From positions 1-64,000 of the forward strand of contig DATGGU010000134.1 of NCBI GenBank assembly GCA_035308365.1: a DNA stretch of 64,000 nucleotides, given 5' to 3'. The stretch comes from PALSA-505 sp035308365. Its GTDB lineage: Bacteria; Actinomycetota; Actinomycetes; Streptosporangiales; Streptosporangiaceae. Of the stretch, positions 16,254 through 24,931 are shown piece after piece; the stretch's first letter is position 1, and every line of letters starts with the position of its first letter. The notes below the pieces were generated by a model. That model searched no databases and was not told the origin of the DNA. It saw only the letters and a list, made by a program, of their open reading frames with translations. A program made the translations under genes and the position numbers.

Positions 16254-17951
16254 TCAGATCCCCGTGGTCGACCGTGGGTAGGCGACGTCTGGGTCGGTGA
16301 TCACGTTGACCAGGTACGGCACGCCGGACTCGAAGGCGCGGCGCAGCGCCGGTGCGATCTGTCCTGGCTCGGTGACCAGTTCGCCCGCACCACCGAGCGC
16401 GCGGACGACATCGTCGTACCGGCACATCGGCTGCAGGCCGGCGGCGACGTCGTAGCCATAGAGCGCCTGCATCGGGTGCTTCTCCAGGCCCCAGATCCCG
16501 TTGTTGCCGCAGATCATGACCACGGGCAGGTTGTGCCGGACGAGCGTGTCCACGTCCATCAGCGAGAATCCGGCCGCACCGTCGCCGAGCAGGAGCGCCA
16601 CCTGCGACGACGGCCGGGCGATCCGGGCGGCGATGGCATAGCCGAGCCCGGTGCCCAGGCAGCCGTAGGGACCCGGGTCGAGCCACCCGCCGGGACGCCT
16701 CGGCTCGACGTATTTTCCCGCGTAGGAGACGAAGTCGCCGCCGTCGCCGATGACTACGGCGTCGTCGTCAAGGATCTTGATGAGTTCGCCGTACAGGCGC
16801 ATCGGGTGGATCGGTGCCGCGTCGCTGGACAGCAGTTCATGATCCGCTCCGGCGGCCGTCCGGACCGCTTCCTGCAGGCGGGGGAGCCAGTCATGGTCGC
16901 CTGAGCCGGCGGCGTTCCGGCCGGCGCGGCCGGGGCCGACGCTGGCGAGCTGGCTGAAGAAGGCCGGGAGGCTGCCCGCCGCGGAGGCAGCGAGTGGGCA
17001 GTGCCCGGCGATCTGGTCCTCCGCGTCCGCTACATGGATGACCTGGGCTTGCGGTGTTCCGTCTTTGCCGCCGAATTCGCCGTAGCCAAGCCGGAAGTCC
17101 AGCGGCGCTCCCACAACGATGACCAGGTCAGCCTCGCGCAGGGCGGTGGAGCGGGCCCGGGTGACCAGCAGGTCGTGCCCGGCCGGGAGGATCCCGCGGC
17201 CCTGGCCGTTGGTGATGACAGGTAGCCGCAGTTCTTCCGCGGCGAGCCGGGCTTCGGCTTCGGCGCCGTTCAGCCAGACGTCCGAGCCAAGGATGAGGAC
17301 GGGGCGCGCCGCCTCGGCGAGCAGGGTGGCTATGCGCTCGACGGCCCCGGAATCGATCGAGCCGGCGCCGGTTAGGCCGTCGGCGGGAATGTCAGTTCCG
17401 TCATCCGCGCCGGGTCGTGGCCCGTCCTGGCCGAACAGGGCCTCGAGCGAGATGTCGAGGAAGACCGGGCCCCGGTGCGCGGTGGCGGCGAGGCGGAAGG
17501 CCTGGTCCACGGCGCCGGCGATGTTCTTGGTCTCGTGTTCGGTCCAGGCGCGCTTGGTGACCGGCGTGACGAGCTGCGGATGGTCGATTTCCTGCAGGCT
17601 GCCCGATCCCCAGCGGTAGTCCGGGGCGCGCCCGGCCAGCACCACGACGGGTGAGCCGTTGAAATGCGCGGTCGTGATGGCGCTCACCCCGTTGGTCACC
17701 CCCGGGCCGGCGGTCAGCACGGCGAGACCGGGAGTCCTGGTCAGCCGCGCCGTCGCCTCGGCGGCGAACACAGCGGTCTGCTCGTGCCGGACGTCCACCA
17801 GCCGCATCGGCGGCTCCGCCGTGACCGCGCCGTCGTAGAGCGGGAACACGTGCCCACCGGACAGCGTGAACATTGCCGTCACGCCATGGCCTTGTGCGGT
17901 GGCAACGGCGAGCATGCCGCCATGCACCGGGGATACGGGACCTTGGTTCAT
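16254..17951 (-). CDS. Thiamine-diphosphate-dependent enzyme, acetolactate-synthase-like
   Basis: Protein of 565 residues with the three domains of the ThDP/POX family. The catalytic Glu lies in VDVRHEQTAVFAAEA (about residues 52-66), followed by LAVLTAGPGVTNGVSAI. The cofactor motif GDGAAGFSLMD to ICGNN (about residues 453-480) binds ThDP and Mg2+. The family includes acetolactate synthase, oxalyl-CoA decarboxylase and 2-hydroxyacyl-CoA lyase; true anabolic IlvB is longer and sits beside ilvN, which is absent, so a non-anabolic member is more likely. It is translationally coupled to the BsaP-like gene. Confidence 0.82.
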   Translation of the reverse strand: MNQGPVSPVHGGMLAVATAQGHGVTAMFTLSGGHVFPLYDGAVTAEPPMRLVDVRHEQTAVFAAEATARLTRTPGLAVLTAGPGVTNGVSAITTAHFNGSPVVVLAGRAPDYRWGSGSLQEIDHPQLVTPVTKRAWTEHETKNIAGAVDQAFRLAATAHRGPVFLDISLEALFGQDGPRPGADDGTDIPADGLTGAGSIDSGAVERIATLLAEAARPVLILGSDVWLNGAEAEARLAAEELRLPVITNGQGRGILPAGHDLLVTRARSTALREADLVIVVGAPLDFRLGYGEFGGKDGTPQAQVIHVADAEDQIAGHCPLAASAAGSLPAFFSQLASVGPGRAGRNAAGSGDHDWLPRLQEAVRTAAGADHELLSSDAAPIHPMRLYGELIKILDDDAVVIGDGGDFVSYAGKYVEPRRPGGWLDPGPYGCLGTGLGYAIAARIARPSSQVALLLGDGAAGFSLMDVDTLVRHNLPVVMICGNNGIWGLEKHPMQALYGYDVAAGLQPMCRYDDVVRALGGAGELVTEPGQIAPALRRAFESGVPYLVNVITDPDVAYPRSTTGI

Positions 17952-18125
17952 GCGGGCGAGGTTACCAGCGAGTCACCTGGCCACCTATGACATGGGCCAT
18001 GTACGGGGTCCTGCTCAGGCTCATTTCCGGGGGTCTTGCCGCGGGCGGCAACGATGGCAGCTACGTCATGGAAGCCGCTACCCTGAGTCATGGCAGAAGT
18101 CTGCTATTTGATCTATACTTCTTCC

Positions 18126-18377
18126 ATGGCGCTGAGTATCAAGAGCGACGAGGCGGACCGGCTTGCCAGGGAGCTGACCGCCGAGACCGGTGAGACACTG
18201 ACCGAGGCCGTCGTGATAGCGCTCAGGGAGCGGCTCGATCGTGAGCACGCCAGGCGTGCGGTCAGCATGAGAACGCGGCTGGCGCGGCTGGCGGCAGACG
18301 TAGCGGCCCTCCGGGTTGCCGATGACAGGACGCCGGAGGAGATCATCGGCTACGACGACGCCGGCCTGCCGCGTTGA
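18126..18377 (+). CDS. VapB-type antitoxin (Rv0623-like)
   Basis: Protein of 83 residues of the VapB family that pairs with PIN toxins. The N-terminal MALSIKSDEADRLARELTA and TLTEAVVIALRERLDRE form the ribbon-helix-helix-like DNA-binding part, and the C-terminal TPEEIIGYDDAGLPR is the typical toxin-binding tail. The ATG at 18126 matches family starts; a frame open 12 codons upstream is ignored. Its stop codon overlaps the toxin start (TTGA). Confidence 0.87.
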   Translation: MALSIKSDEADRLARELTAETGETLTEAVVIALRERLDREHARRAVSMRTRLARLAADVAALRVADDRTPEEIIGYDDAGLPR

Positions 18378-18817
18378 GCGAGCCGGCCCGGGGGAGCCTC
18401 ATCGTCGGTACGTCGGCGGCCGTTGCGGTCATCCTGGGCGAGCCTGGTGGCGAAGAACTCGCCGCCCATCTTGAGGATGCCCTCGTCCGGCTGATGCCAG
18501 CCGCCATTCGCGTCGAGTTGGGCATCGTCATCGAGGCCCGGCTGCGGCCCGCTGGGCAGGATGTCGTCGACCGGTTTCTTCGCGACGCACAGGTGGACAT
18601 CGTGCCCGTCGATGCGGACCTGGCTGACCGGGCGATGAGTGGCTGGCGGCGATATGGCAAGGGGCGGCATCCGGCCGGGCTTAATTTCGGCGACTGCTTC
18701 ACGTACGCGCTCGCTGACCGGACCGGGTACCCCGTGCTGTGCACTGGCGGCGACTTCGCCGCGACGGACATCGCAGTCGTGCGCCCCGGGGCAGGCCCGG
18801 GCGGCCGGCCTGCGTAG
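18374..18817 (+). CDS. VapC-type PIN-domain toxin with altered catalytic residue
   Basis: PIN-domain ribonuclease toxin of 147 residues, coupled to the VapB gene by a TTGA overlap. The first strand reads SLIVGTSAAVAVIL, where active VapC proteins have a conserved Asp in place of this Gly (VIDTSA). The codon is GGT, one transition from GAT. The other acidic residues remain: Glu in RVELGIV, Asp in NFGDCF and Asp in TGGDFAATD. Loss of the first Asp generally abolishes metal-dependent cleavage, so the toxin may be attenuated while still binding its antitoxin. The TTG start is supported by the overlap only. Confidence 0.83.
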   Translation: MSEPARGSLIVGTSAAVAVILGEPGGEELAAHLEDALVRLMPAAIRVELGIVIEARLRPAGQDVVDRFLRDAQVDIVPVDADLADRAMSGWRRYGKGRHPAGLNFGDCFTYALADRTGYPVLCTGGDFAATDIAVVRPGAGPGGRPA

Positions 18818-19092
18818 TCATCGCTTGCAGGGCGGAGTGCCGCCGGGCGGCTGACCAGCACCCGGCCGCCCGCTCTCCGCCACGACAGGAGCCAGCGGCG
18901 AGGTCGCGAGCGAACCTCAGCGTCGCATGCCTTTCTCCCCGGGTTGGGGCGGAAGATCATTGCCGAGTTGTCACAGTCGGTGCAAGATTGACTACATCGG
19001 CCGGGAAAGTGGTGACCAGCCGACCCGGCCGGAAAACACCGGCGCGCCGGGCGCGGCGCACCGGCCAAACCGGACCGAGCGGAGGAGTCCCG

Positions 19093-19305
19093 ATGCATCC
19101 TCGCACCCCGTCACGTCGCCGGCGTCCGATCGTGCTGCTATTGCTGCTGTTGCCGCTGGTCGCGGTCCTGGTGCCCGAGTTCTACAACTTTGCCGACCCG
19201 TCGATCGGCGGCATGCCGTTCTTCTACTGGTGGCAGCTTTCGTGGATCGCAGGTGTCGCCGTCTGCACAGGGATTGTCTACGCGCTGACCAGGAGCACGC
19301 GATGA
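19093..19305 (+). CDS. DUF3311 small membrane protein
   Basis: A 70-residue protein with two transmembrane helices (PIVLLLLLLPLVAVLVP and the GMPFFYWWQLSWIAG region) that is habitually encoded before SSS-family symporters in Actinobacteria. GGAGGAG precedes the ATG by 6 nt. Its TGA overlaps the symporter ATG (ATGA), so the two are translated together, suggesting it is a subunit or helper of the transporter. Confidence 0.9.
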   Translation: MHPRTPSRRRRPIVLLLLLLPLVAVLVPEFYNFADPSIGGMPFFYWWQLSWIAGVAVCTGIVYALTRSTR

Positions 19306-20900
19306 TCCCGCCGTTCAGTTCGCTCGAGTTCGGCATCGCCGTCGCGATGTTCGCGGTCGTCACCGTGCTTGGTTTCGTGGCCGCCCGGTGGAACCGGCCC
19401 ACCTCGCTCGCCAGCGTCGAGGAGTGGGGACTCGGTGGCCGCCGGTTCGGCACCGTTGTCACCTGGTTCCTCATCGGCGGCGACCTGTACACCGCGTACA
19501 CGTTCGTGGCGGTGCCCGCGCTGCTGTTCGGGACCGGCGCGGCCGGCTTCTTCGCCGTCCCGTACACGATCGCCGTCTTCCCGCTGGTGATGCTCCCGGC
19601 GGCGCGGATGTGGTCGGTCTGTCACGAGCACGGCTACGCCACCGCCGCCGACTTCGTCCGGGGCCGGCACGGATCTCGGCTGCTCGCGCTGCTCGTCGCG
19701 ATCACCGGCATCGTCGCGACCGTCCCGTACATCGCGCTGCAGTTGACCGGGATCAAGGCGATCATCGAGGTCATGGGCATCGGCGGGGACTGGCCGCTGT
19801 GGATCGCGTTCATCGCGCTGGCCGCCTACACCTGGACCTCGGGGCTGCGGGCGCCGGCCCTGATCGCGTTCGTCAAGGACATCCTCATCTACATCATGGT
19901 CCTCGTCGCGGTCATCTACATTCCCTACAAGCTCGGCGGCTACGACATCATCTTCCACCGGGCGCAGGCCGCGCTGAGCACCAAGAAGCTGAGCACCCTG
20001 CTGGCCGGATCGCAGTACCTCGGCTACGCGACGCTGGCGCTCGGCTCGGCGCTGGCCCTGTTCCTGTACCCGCACGCGGTGACCGGGGTGCTCGCCACCC
20101 GCTCGCGGAACGTCGTGAAGAAGAACATGTCGCTGCTGCCCGCGTACTCGCTGATGCTGGGCTTCATCGCGCTGCTGGGCTACATGGCGCTCGCCGCGCA
20201 CGTGAAGCCGGTGGGTGGCACTGCCAAGGCACCCGACAGCACCACGATCGTTCCGGTCCTGTTCAACAGCGAGTTCCCGCACTGGTTCGCCGCCATCGCG
20301 TTCGGCGCCATCGCCATCGGCGCCCTGGTGCCCGCGGCAATCATGGGGATCTCCGCGGCGAACACGTTCGCCCGCGACATCTACCGGCCGTACCTGCGGC
20401 CGGGAGCCAGCGACCGGGAAGAGGGACTGGTCAGCCAGATCGTGTCGGTCATACTCAAGCTCGGCGCGGTCGGCGTGATCGTCGGGCTGAAGCTCTCGTT
20501 CGCCATCGAGTTCCAGCTCATCGGCGGCGTCATCGTCATCGAGATTCTGCCGGCTCTGGTACTCGGCCTGTACACCCGGTGGTATCACCGCTGGGCGCTG
20601 GCGATCGGCTGGGTGGCCGGCATGGGCCTGTCCATCTACATGCTCTACGTCACGCCCGGGAAGACAACGGCGCACTTCGGCAGCGCATCATTCGCGTTCA
20701 GTACCTGGGGATTCCACACCAAGGTGACCATCTGGACCGGCATCGTCGGCGTGCTCACCAATCTGATCGTCGCCACCGTGCTCACCCCGCTGCTCGCCCG
20801 GCTGCCCCGGGGACGGGACGAGACGAGCCCGGCCGACTACGAGGAGGCCGAGGCGCCGCCCATGCCGCTCACCCGCGGCCAGGCCGCCGGCGCGGATTGA
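19302..20900 (+). CDS. Sodium:solute symporter family protein (MctP-like)
   Basis: Transporter of 532 residues with about 13 hydrophobic helices. The second helix reads LGGRRFGTVVTWFLIGGDLYTAYTF, and the sodium-site helices are recognisable around AIMGISAANTFARDIYRP, the SSS signature region. Members paired with DUF3311 include MctP monocarboxylate permeases, so small organic acids are a likely substrate. ATGA overlap with the DUF3311 gene. It converges on bioB, leaving 55 bp. Confidence 0.9.
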   Translation: MIPPFSSLEFGIAVAMFAVVTVLGFVAARWNRPTSLASVEEWGLGGRRFGTVVTWFLIGGDLYTAYTFVAVPALLFGTGAAGFFAVPYTIAVFPLVMLPAARMWSVCHEHGYATAADFVRGRHGSRLLALLVAITGIVATVPYIALQLTGIKAIIEVMGIGGDWPLWIAFIALAAYTWTSGLRAPALIAFVKDILIYIMVLVAVIYIPYKLGGYDIIFHRAQAALSTKKLSTLLAGSQYLGYATLALGSALALFLYPHAVTGVLATRSRNVVKKNMSLLPAYSLMLGFIALLGYMALAAHVKPVGGTAKAPDSTTIVPVLFNSEFPHWFAAIAFGAIAIGALVPAAIMGISAANTFARDIYRPYLRPGASDREEGLVSQIVSVILKLGAVGVIVGLKLSFAIEFQLIGGVIVIEILPALVLGLYTRWYHRWALAIGWVAGMGLSIYMLYVTPGKTTAHFGSASFAFSTWGFHTKVTIWTGIVGVLTNLIVATVLTPLLARLPRGRDETSPADYEEAEAPPMPLTRGQAAGAD

Positions 20901-20955
20901 CCCGCACGCGAGACAGCGAGAACCCGCCGGGCGGCCCCAGCCGACCGGGAGGTTT

Positions 20956-21984
20956 TCAGAGCGTGGCGGAGAGCGCCTTGACCGGCATCCGCAGCCTGGT
21001 CAGCATGTCGATGTCGTCCTGGGCCGCGCGGCCCAGGGTGGTGAGATAGTTGCCGACGATGATGGCGTTGATCCCGCCGAGCATCCCCGCCTCGGTACCG
21101 AGGTCGCCAAGGGTCAGCTCACGTCCGCCGGCGTAGCGCAGCACGGTCCGGGGCAGCGCCAGCCGGAAGGCCGCGATCGTCCGCAGCGCATCCGGGCCGG
21201 ACACGATGGGCCGGTCGGCCAGCGGCGTCCCCGGCCGCGGGTTCAGGAAGTTGAGCGGCACCTCGTGCGGGCCGAGCCCGGCCAGCTGCACGGCCAGTTC
21301 GGCGCGCTGCTCCAGGCTCTCGCCCATCCCGATGATTGCGCCGCAGCACAGCTCCATCCCCACCGACCGGACCAGACTGCACGTGGAATGCCGCTCATCC
21401 CAGGTGTGCGTGGTCACGACCTGGCCGAAGAACGACCGCGCGGTCTCCAGGTTGTGGTTGTAGCGGTGCACGCCGAGCCCGGCGAGCTCTCCGGCCTGCG
21501 ACGGGGTGAGGATGCCGAGTGAGCAGGCGACGTTGATCTCCACAGCTTCTCTGATCGCCTCGACGGCGGTCTTGACCTGGGCCATCAGCCGCTCGTCCGG
21601 CCCGCGGACCGCCGCGACGATACAGAACTCGGTCGCTCCGGTTGCCGCGGTCGCCTTAGCTGCCGCTACGAGTTCGGAAATGTTGAGATATACCGAACGA
21701 ACGGGAGTATCGAAACGCCCGGATTGTGAGCAGAAGTGGCAATCTTCCGGACACCCACCGGTCTTGACGGAAACGATCCCCTCAACCTCCACATCCGGCC
21801 CGCACCACCGCAACCGCACGTCGTGCGCCAGCGCAAGCAGCGCGCCGAGACGTTCGTCCGGCAGCCGCAGGCAGGCGAGCACCTGCGCCTCGCCGAGGCC
21901 GCGTCCGCCGGCGAGCACCTGCTGTCGTGCGATCTCGAGGATGTCATCGGTCACGCTGCTCTCGCGCGCATCGGTGTCCGTCAC
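20956..21984 (-). CDS. bioB: Biotin synthase
   Basis: Radical-SAM enzyme that inserts sulfur into dethiobiotin. The SAM cluster motif is CPEDCHFCSQSGRF (CxxxCxxC). Other marks are YNHNLETARSFF, GAIIGMGES, LNFLNPRPGTPL and GINAIIVGNYLTT. The GTG at 21984 overlaps the bioD stop as GTGA and has GGAAGG upstream, giving 342 residues; an in-frame GTG at 21999 is an alternative. It is the last gene of bioF-gntR-bioD-bioB. Confidence 0.95.
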   Translation of the reverse strand: MTDTDARESSVTDDILEIARQQVLAGGRGLGEAQVLACLRLPDERLGALLALAHDVRLRWCGPDVEVEGIVSVKTGGCPEDCHFCSQSGRFDTPVRSVYLNISELVAAAKATAATGATEFCIVAAVRGPDERLMAQVKTAVEAIREAVEINVACSLGILTPSQAGELAGLGVHRYNHNLETARSFFGQVVTTHTWDERHSTCSLVRSVGMELCCGAIIGMGESLEQRAELAVQLAGLGPHEVPLNFLNPRPGTPLADRPIVSGPDALRTIAAFRLALPRTVLRYAGGRELTLGDLGTEAGMLGGINAIIVGNYLTTLGRAAQDDIDMLTRLRMPVKALSATL

Positions 21985-22853
21985 GCCGGTGCCTTCCACA
22001 TCAGGGTCTTCCGCTCGGTGCGGGCGACTGCCTCAGTGAATACTGCCGGATCGAACTCGCCGCCGAACTTCGGGGTCAGCCCGGCCCGCGCCGCCGCCAG
22101 GAACTGCGGTGCGGCGGCCATGCCGCAGCCATCGGGCAGCACACCGGCGATGGGGCCGCCGATGATCGCCTCGAAGTCGGCCAGGTTACTTCGTTCCGCG
22201 AGCCCGGGATCGGCTGGCCAGCGGCCGATCACCAGGCCGGCCAGCGCAAGCCCACGGGCGGCCAGTCCCTCCAGCGTGAGCGCCGTGTGGTTCAGTGTGC
22301 CAAGGCCGGGCTCGGTAACGACCAGGACGCCGGCATCCAGCAGCTTGGCCAGGTCGGCCAGGGTGGTCCCGGCGGGGTCGTAGCGGACCAGCAGCCCGCC
22401 CGCCCCCTCGACCAGGACGAGGTCCCTGGTTCGTGACAGCTCACCGACATAACCGGCAGCGTCATGCAGATCCAGCGGCGGCAGCCCCGCAGCGCGCGCG
22501 GCGGCCTCGGGCGACAGCGGATCCGGGAACCTGGCCAGCTCATGCAGATCGGTGACCCTCGCGAGGCGGCGCACGACCTCCAGATCGGCCTCGTCCCCGG
22601 CGGACGTCTCCTGGGCTGCCCCGGTGCCCGGGCAAGGTGGGTTCGTGGCTTCGGGCCCGGCCGCCACCGGCTGGGGCTTTTCGCCGGGCCCGCGAAGCCC
22701 GGCCTCAGCGGGTACGCCCGTTTGGGCTGGCTTCACCACCGCGACCCGGGAACCTCGCGTCTTGGCCAGGGCGGCCAGGGCCGCGGTCACCACTGTCTTT
22801 CCGACGCCGGTGCCGGTGCCGGTGACGATCAGGATGCGCTGAGACCTGTTCAA
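21981..22853 (-). CDS. bioD: Dethiobiotin synthetase
   Basis: ATP-dependent carboxylase that closes the ureido ring of biotin. The P-loop is TGTGTGVGKT near the N-terminus, followed by VKPAQTG and LVEGAGGLLV. I place the start at the TTG at 22853 (290 residues); the frame is open to 22916, but that part lies wholly inside repeat element copy 3. The start region (22841-22853) is itself the left terminus of that element. A central insertion (about residues 50-80) is rich in Pro, Gly and Ala. The gene overlaps bioB by GTGA. Confidence 0.9.
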   Translation of the reverse strand: MNRSQRILIVTGTGTGVGKTVVTAALAALAKTRGSRVAVVKPAQTGVPAEAGLRGPGEKPQPVAAGPEATNPPCPGTGAAQETSAGDEADLEVVRRLARVTDLHELARFPDPLSPEAAARAAGLPPLDLHDAAGYVGELSRTRDLVLVEGAGGLLVRYDPAGTTLADLAKLLDAGVLVVTEPGLGTLNHTALTLEGLAARGLALAGLVIGRWPADPGLAERSNLADFEAIIGGPIAGVLPDGCGMAAAPQFLAAARAGLTPKFGGEFDPAVFTEAVARTERKTLMWKAPA

Positions 22854-22914
22854 GACCAGCCTCGCAGGGTTGACTCCAGGTCGGTGAGATGCAGTAGCCA
22901 GCTGAATAAGCCTC
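22841..22914. repeat. Palindromic repeat element, copy 3 (74 bp)
   Basis: The left end GAGACCTGTTCAAGACC (22841-22857) overlaps the first codons of bioD. The right end GCTGAATAAGCCTC (22901-22914) abuts the stop codon of the gntR gene. It is shorter than the other copies because the segment before the right terminus is missing. It fills the gntR-bioD junction. Confidence 0.72.
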
Positions 22915-23677
22915 ATTCACTACGGCGCAGCCTGGTCACGAACTTGTACCTGTCGCCGCGGTACCAGGACTGGGCGAACTCGACCGGCCTGCGGTCCACG
23001 TCGAAGGCATGCCGGGACAGCAGCAACAGCGGCAGTCCCACGTCCACGCCGAGCAGCCGCGCGTCCTCGGGTCCGGCCAGCACGGTCTCGATCGTCTCCT
23101 CGGCTTCGGCCAGCCGTACGCCGTAGCTGGCCGAGAGCGTCTCGTACAGCGACGTGTGACGGTCGAGTTGTTTGCGCAGCCCGGGGAAACGCCGGGCCGG
23201 CAGGTGCGAGGTGTCGATGGACATCGGCTCGCCGTCGGCCAGTCTGAGCCGGTGGATGCGGAACGCACGGCCGCCAGTCCTGATGCCCAGCAGGCCGGCC
23301 AGGTGCTCGTCCGCCGTGACATACCCGATCTCCAGGATCGTCGTCTTCGGGTGCAGCCCGTGTGCCCGCATACCCTCGGTGTAGCTGGCGAGCTCGAGTA
23401 GCTGAGCGACCTTGGGCTTGGCCACGAACGTGCCACGGCCCTGGATGCGCAGCAGCCGGCCCTCGATGACCAGCTCGGACAGGGCCTGCCGGACCGTTGT
23501 CCTGGACGTCCCGTACTGCCTGGCCAGCTCCCGCTCGGGTGGTACGGGAGAGCCTGCCTCCATGGCGGCGGTCAGGTCGAGCAGTCGCTGCTTCACGGCA
23601 TAGTACTTCGGCAGCGGCCGGCCAGGTTCGTCCGGCGAGCCCGGCCCGGCCGGATCGAGCACCGGCGACGCGGTCAC
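22913..23677 (-). CDS. GntR/HutC-family regulator with UTRA domain, inside the biotin operon
   Basis: Transcription factor of 254 residues. The winged helix (about 25-90) includes PKYYAVKQRLLDL, PPERELARQYGTSRTTVRQAL and GRGTFVAKPK; the UTRA effector domain (about 100-250) includes FRIHRLRLADGEPMSIDTSHLP and LLLLSRHAFDVDRRPVEFAQSWYRGDRYKF. The GTG at 23677 overlaps the bioF stop as GTGA and has AAGGAG 6 nt upstream, so it is coupled to bioF. The position inside a biotin operon suggests it regulates biotin synthesis, unlike the known BirA, BioQ (TetR) or BioR (FadR-type GntR). The effector is not known. Confidence 0.9.
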   Translation of the reverse strand: MTASPVLDPAGPGSPDEPGRPLPKYYAVKQRLLDLTAAMEAGSPVPPERELARQYGTSRTTVRQALSELVIEGRLLRIQGRGTFVAKPKVAQLLELASYTEGMRAHGLHPKTTILEIGYVTADEHLAGLLGIRTGGRAFRIHRLRLADGEPMSIDTSHLPARRFPGLRKQLDRHTSLYETLSASYGVRLAEAEETIETVLAGPEDARLLGVDVGLPLLLLSRHAFDVDRRPVEFAQSWYRGDRYKFVTRLRRSE

Positions 23678-24888
23678 AACGATCTCCTTCCGGCCGACGC
23701 ACCTACCCGGATGTTCTGGCGCACCGCGGTCAGCGCCAGCGAGATCGCGGCGAAGTCGCGTTCGGTCAGGGTGGCACGGGCTGCGAGCCGCAGGCAAGAG
23801 CTTCCGGCCGGAACCGACGGCGGCCGGAAGCATCCGGCGCGCACTCCATGTTCCGCGCAGGTCCGCTGCGCCCGGACGGCTTCCTCCGGGCTGCCCAGGA
23901 TAACGCTGATCACACCGGCGGCCGGACGCGACGCCGGCAACCCCAGCCCACCGGCCAGCTCCGCGATCGCCATCGCATTTTCCCTGGTTCTGCCGCCAAG
24001 ATCCGGCTCAGCCTGGATCATCTCCAGTGCGGCCAGCGCCGCGCCGGCGCACGGTGGGGCCAGCCCGGTATCAAAGATGAACGACCGCCCGATGTCGATG
24101 AGTGCCTGGATGACCTCGTCGCTGCCGAGCACGGCGCCGCCCTGGGCGGCCAGGGACTTCGAAAGCGTGACCGTGCGGACCACGTCCGGCTCACCGGCCA
24201 GCCCGGCGGCGCAGACCGCCCCGCGCCCATCCGGGCCGAGCACGCCCAGCGAGTGCGCCTCGTCAACCACCAGAATGGCACCGTATGCCCGCGCGACCTG
24301 GTGCAGATCCACCAGCGGGGCGAGATCGCCGTCCACGGAGAAGACGGCCTCGGTGACCACGAGCGCGGCGGGTTCGGTGCGCCCGGCCAGTGCGGCGGCC
24401 ACCGCAGCGACATCGAGGTGCGGAGCCACCTGGACCCGCGCCCGGGACAGCCGGCAGGCATCGATCAGCGACGCATGGTTGGCCGCGTCCGACACCACAA
24501 ACCCGCCGGAAATGGAACTGGAGCCAGCGGCCAGCGCGCTGACCAGCGCCGTGACCGTCGCCAGGTTCGCCAGGTAGCCGGAGGAGAACACCAGGGCGGC
24601 CGGGGCGGCGCAGAACCCAGCCAGGGCACGCTCGAGCCTGGCGTGAAGTTCCGTGCTGCCTGTGACGAGGCGGGAACCCGTGGAGCCTGTTCCCCACTGC
24701 AGCGCAGCAGCGGCGGCCGCCTCGGCGACCAGGGGGTTCCTGGCCAGGCCGAGGTAGTCGTTGGAGGCCAGGTCGACCATGTCATCCGGGCCGGGGGCGC
24801 GCGGTCGCAGTTCGCGGCGCAGGCCCATGGCCGCCCGGGCTGCGGCGGCGGTGCGCAGCATCAGCAGTGGATCGCGCGTGTCGTGCAT
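23674..24888 (-). CDS. bioF: 8-amino-7-oxononanoate synthase
   Basis: PLP enzyme that condenses pimeloyl-ACP or pimeloyl-CoA with alanine, the first committed step of biotin ring assembly. Motifs: LASNDYLGLA, GTGSTGSRLVTGS, DAANHASLIDACRLS, VVDEAHSLGVLG and the PLP-lysine stretch TLSKSLAAQGG. The ATG at 24888 gives 404 residues. It is the first gene of the operon; no bioA, bioC or bioH lies in the window. The upstream region has a palindromic operator candidate. Confidence 0.95.
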   Translation of the reverse strand: MHDTRDPLLMLRTAAAARAAMGLRRELRPRAPGPDDMVDLASNDYLGLARNPLVAEAAAAAALQWGTGSTGSRLVTGSTELHARLERALAGFCAAPAALVFSSGYLANLATVTALVSALAAGSSSISGGFVVSDAANHASLIDACRLSRARVQVAPHLDVAAVAAALAGRTEPAALVVTEAVFSVDGDLAPLVDLHQVARAYGAILVVDEAHSLGVLGPDGRGAVCAAGLAGEPDVVRTVTLSKSLAAQGGAVLGSDEVIQALIDIGRSFIFDTGLAPPCAGAALAALEMIQAEPDLGGRTRENAMAIAELAGGLGLPASRPAAGVISVILGSPEEAVRAQRTCAEHGVRAGCFRPPSVPAGSSCLRLAARATLTERDFAAISLALTAVRQNIRVGASAGRRSL

Positions 24889-24931
24889 GATCGCATATTG
24901 CCACCGACCGCCAGGCACCGCAGATGCCGGG

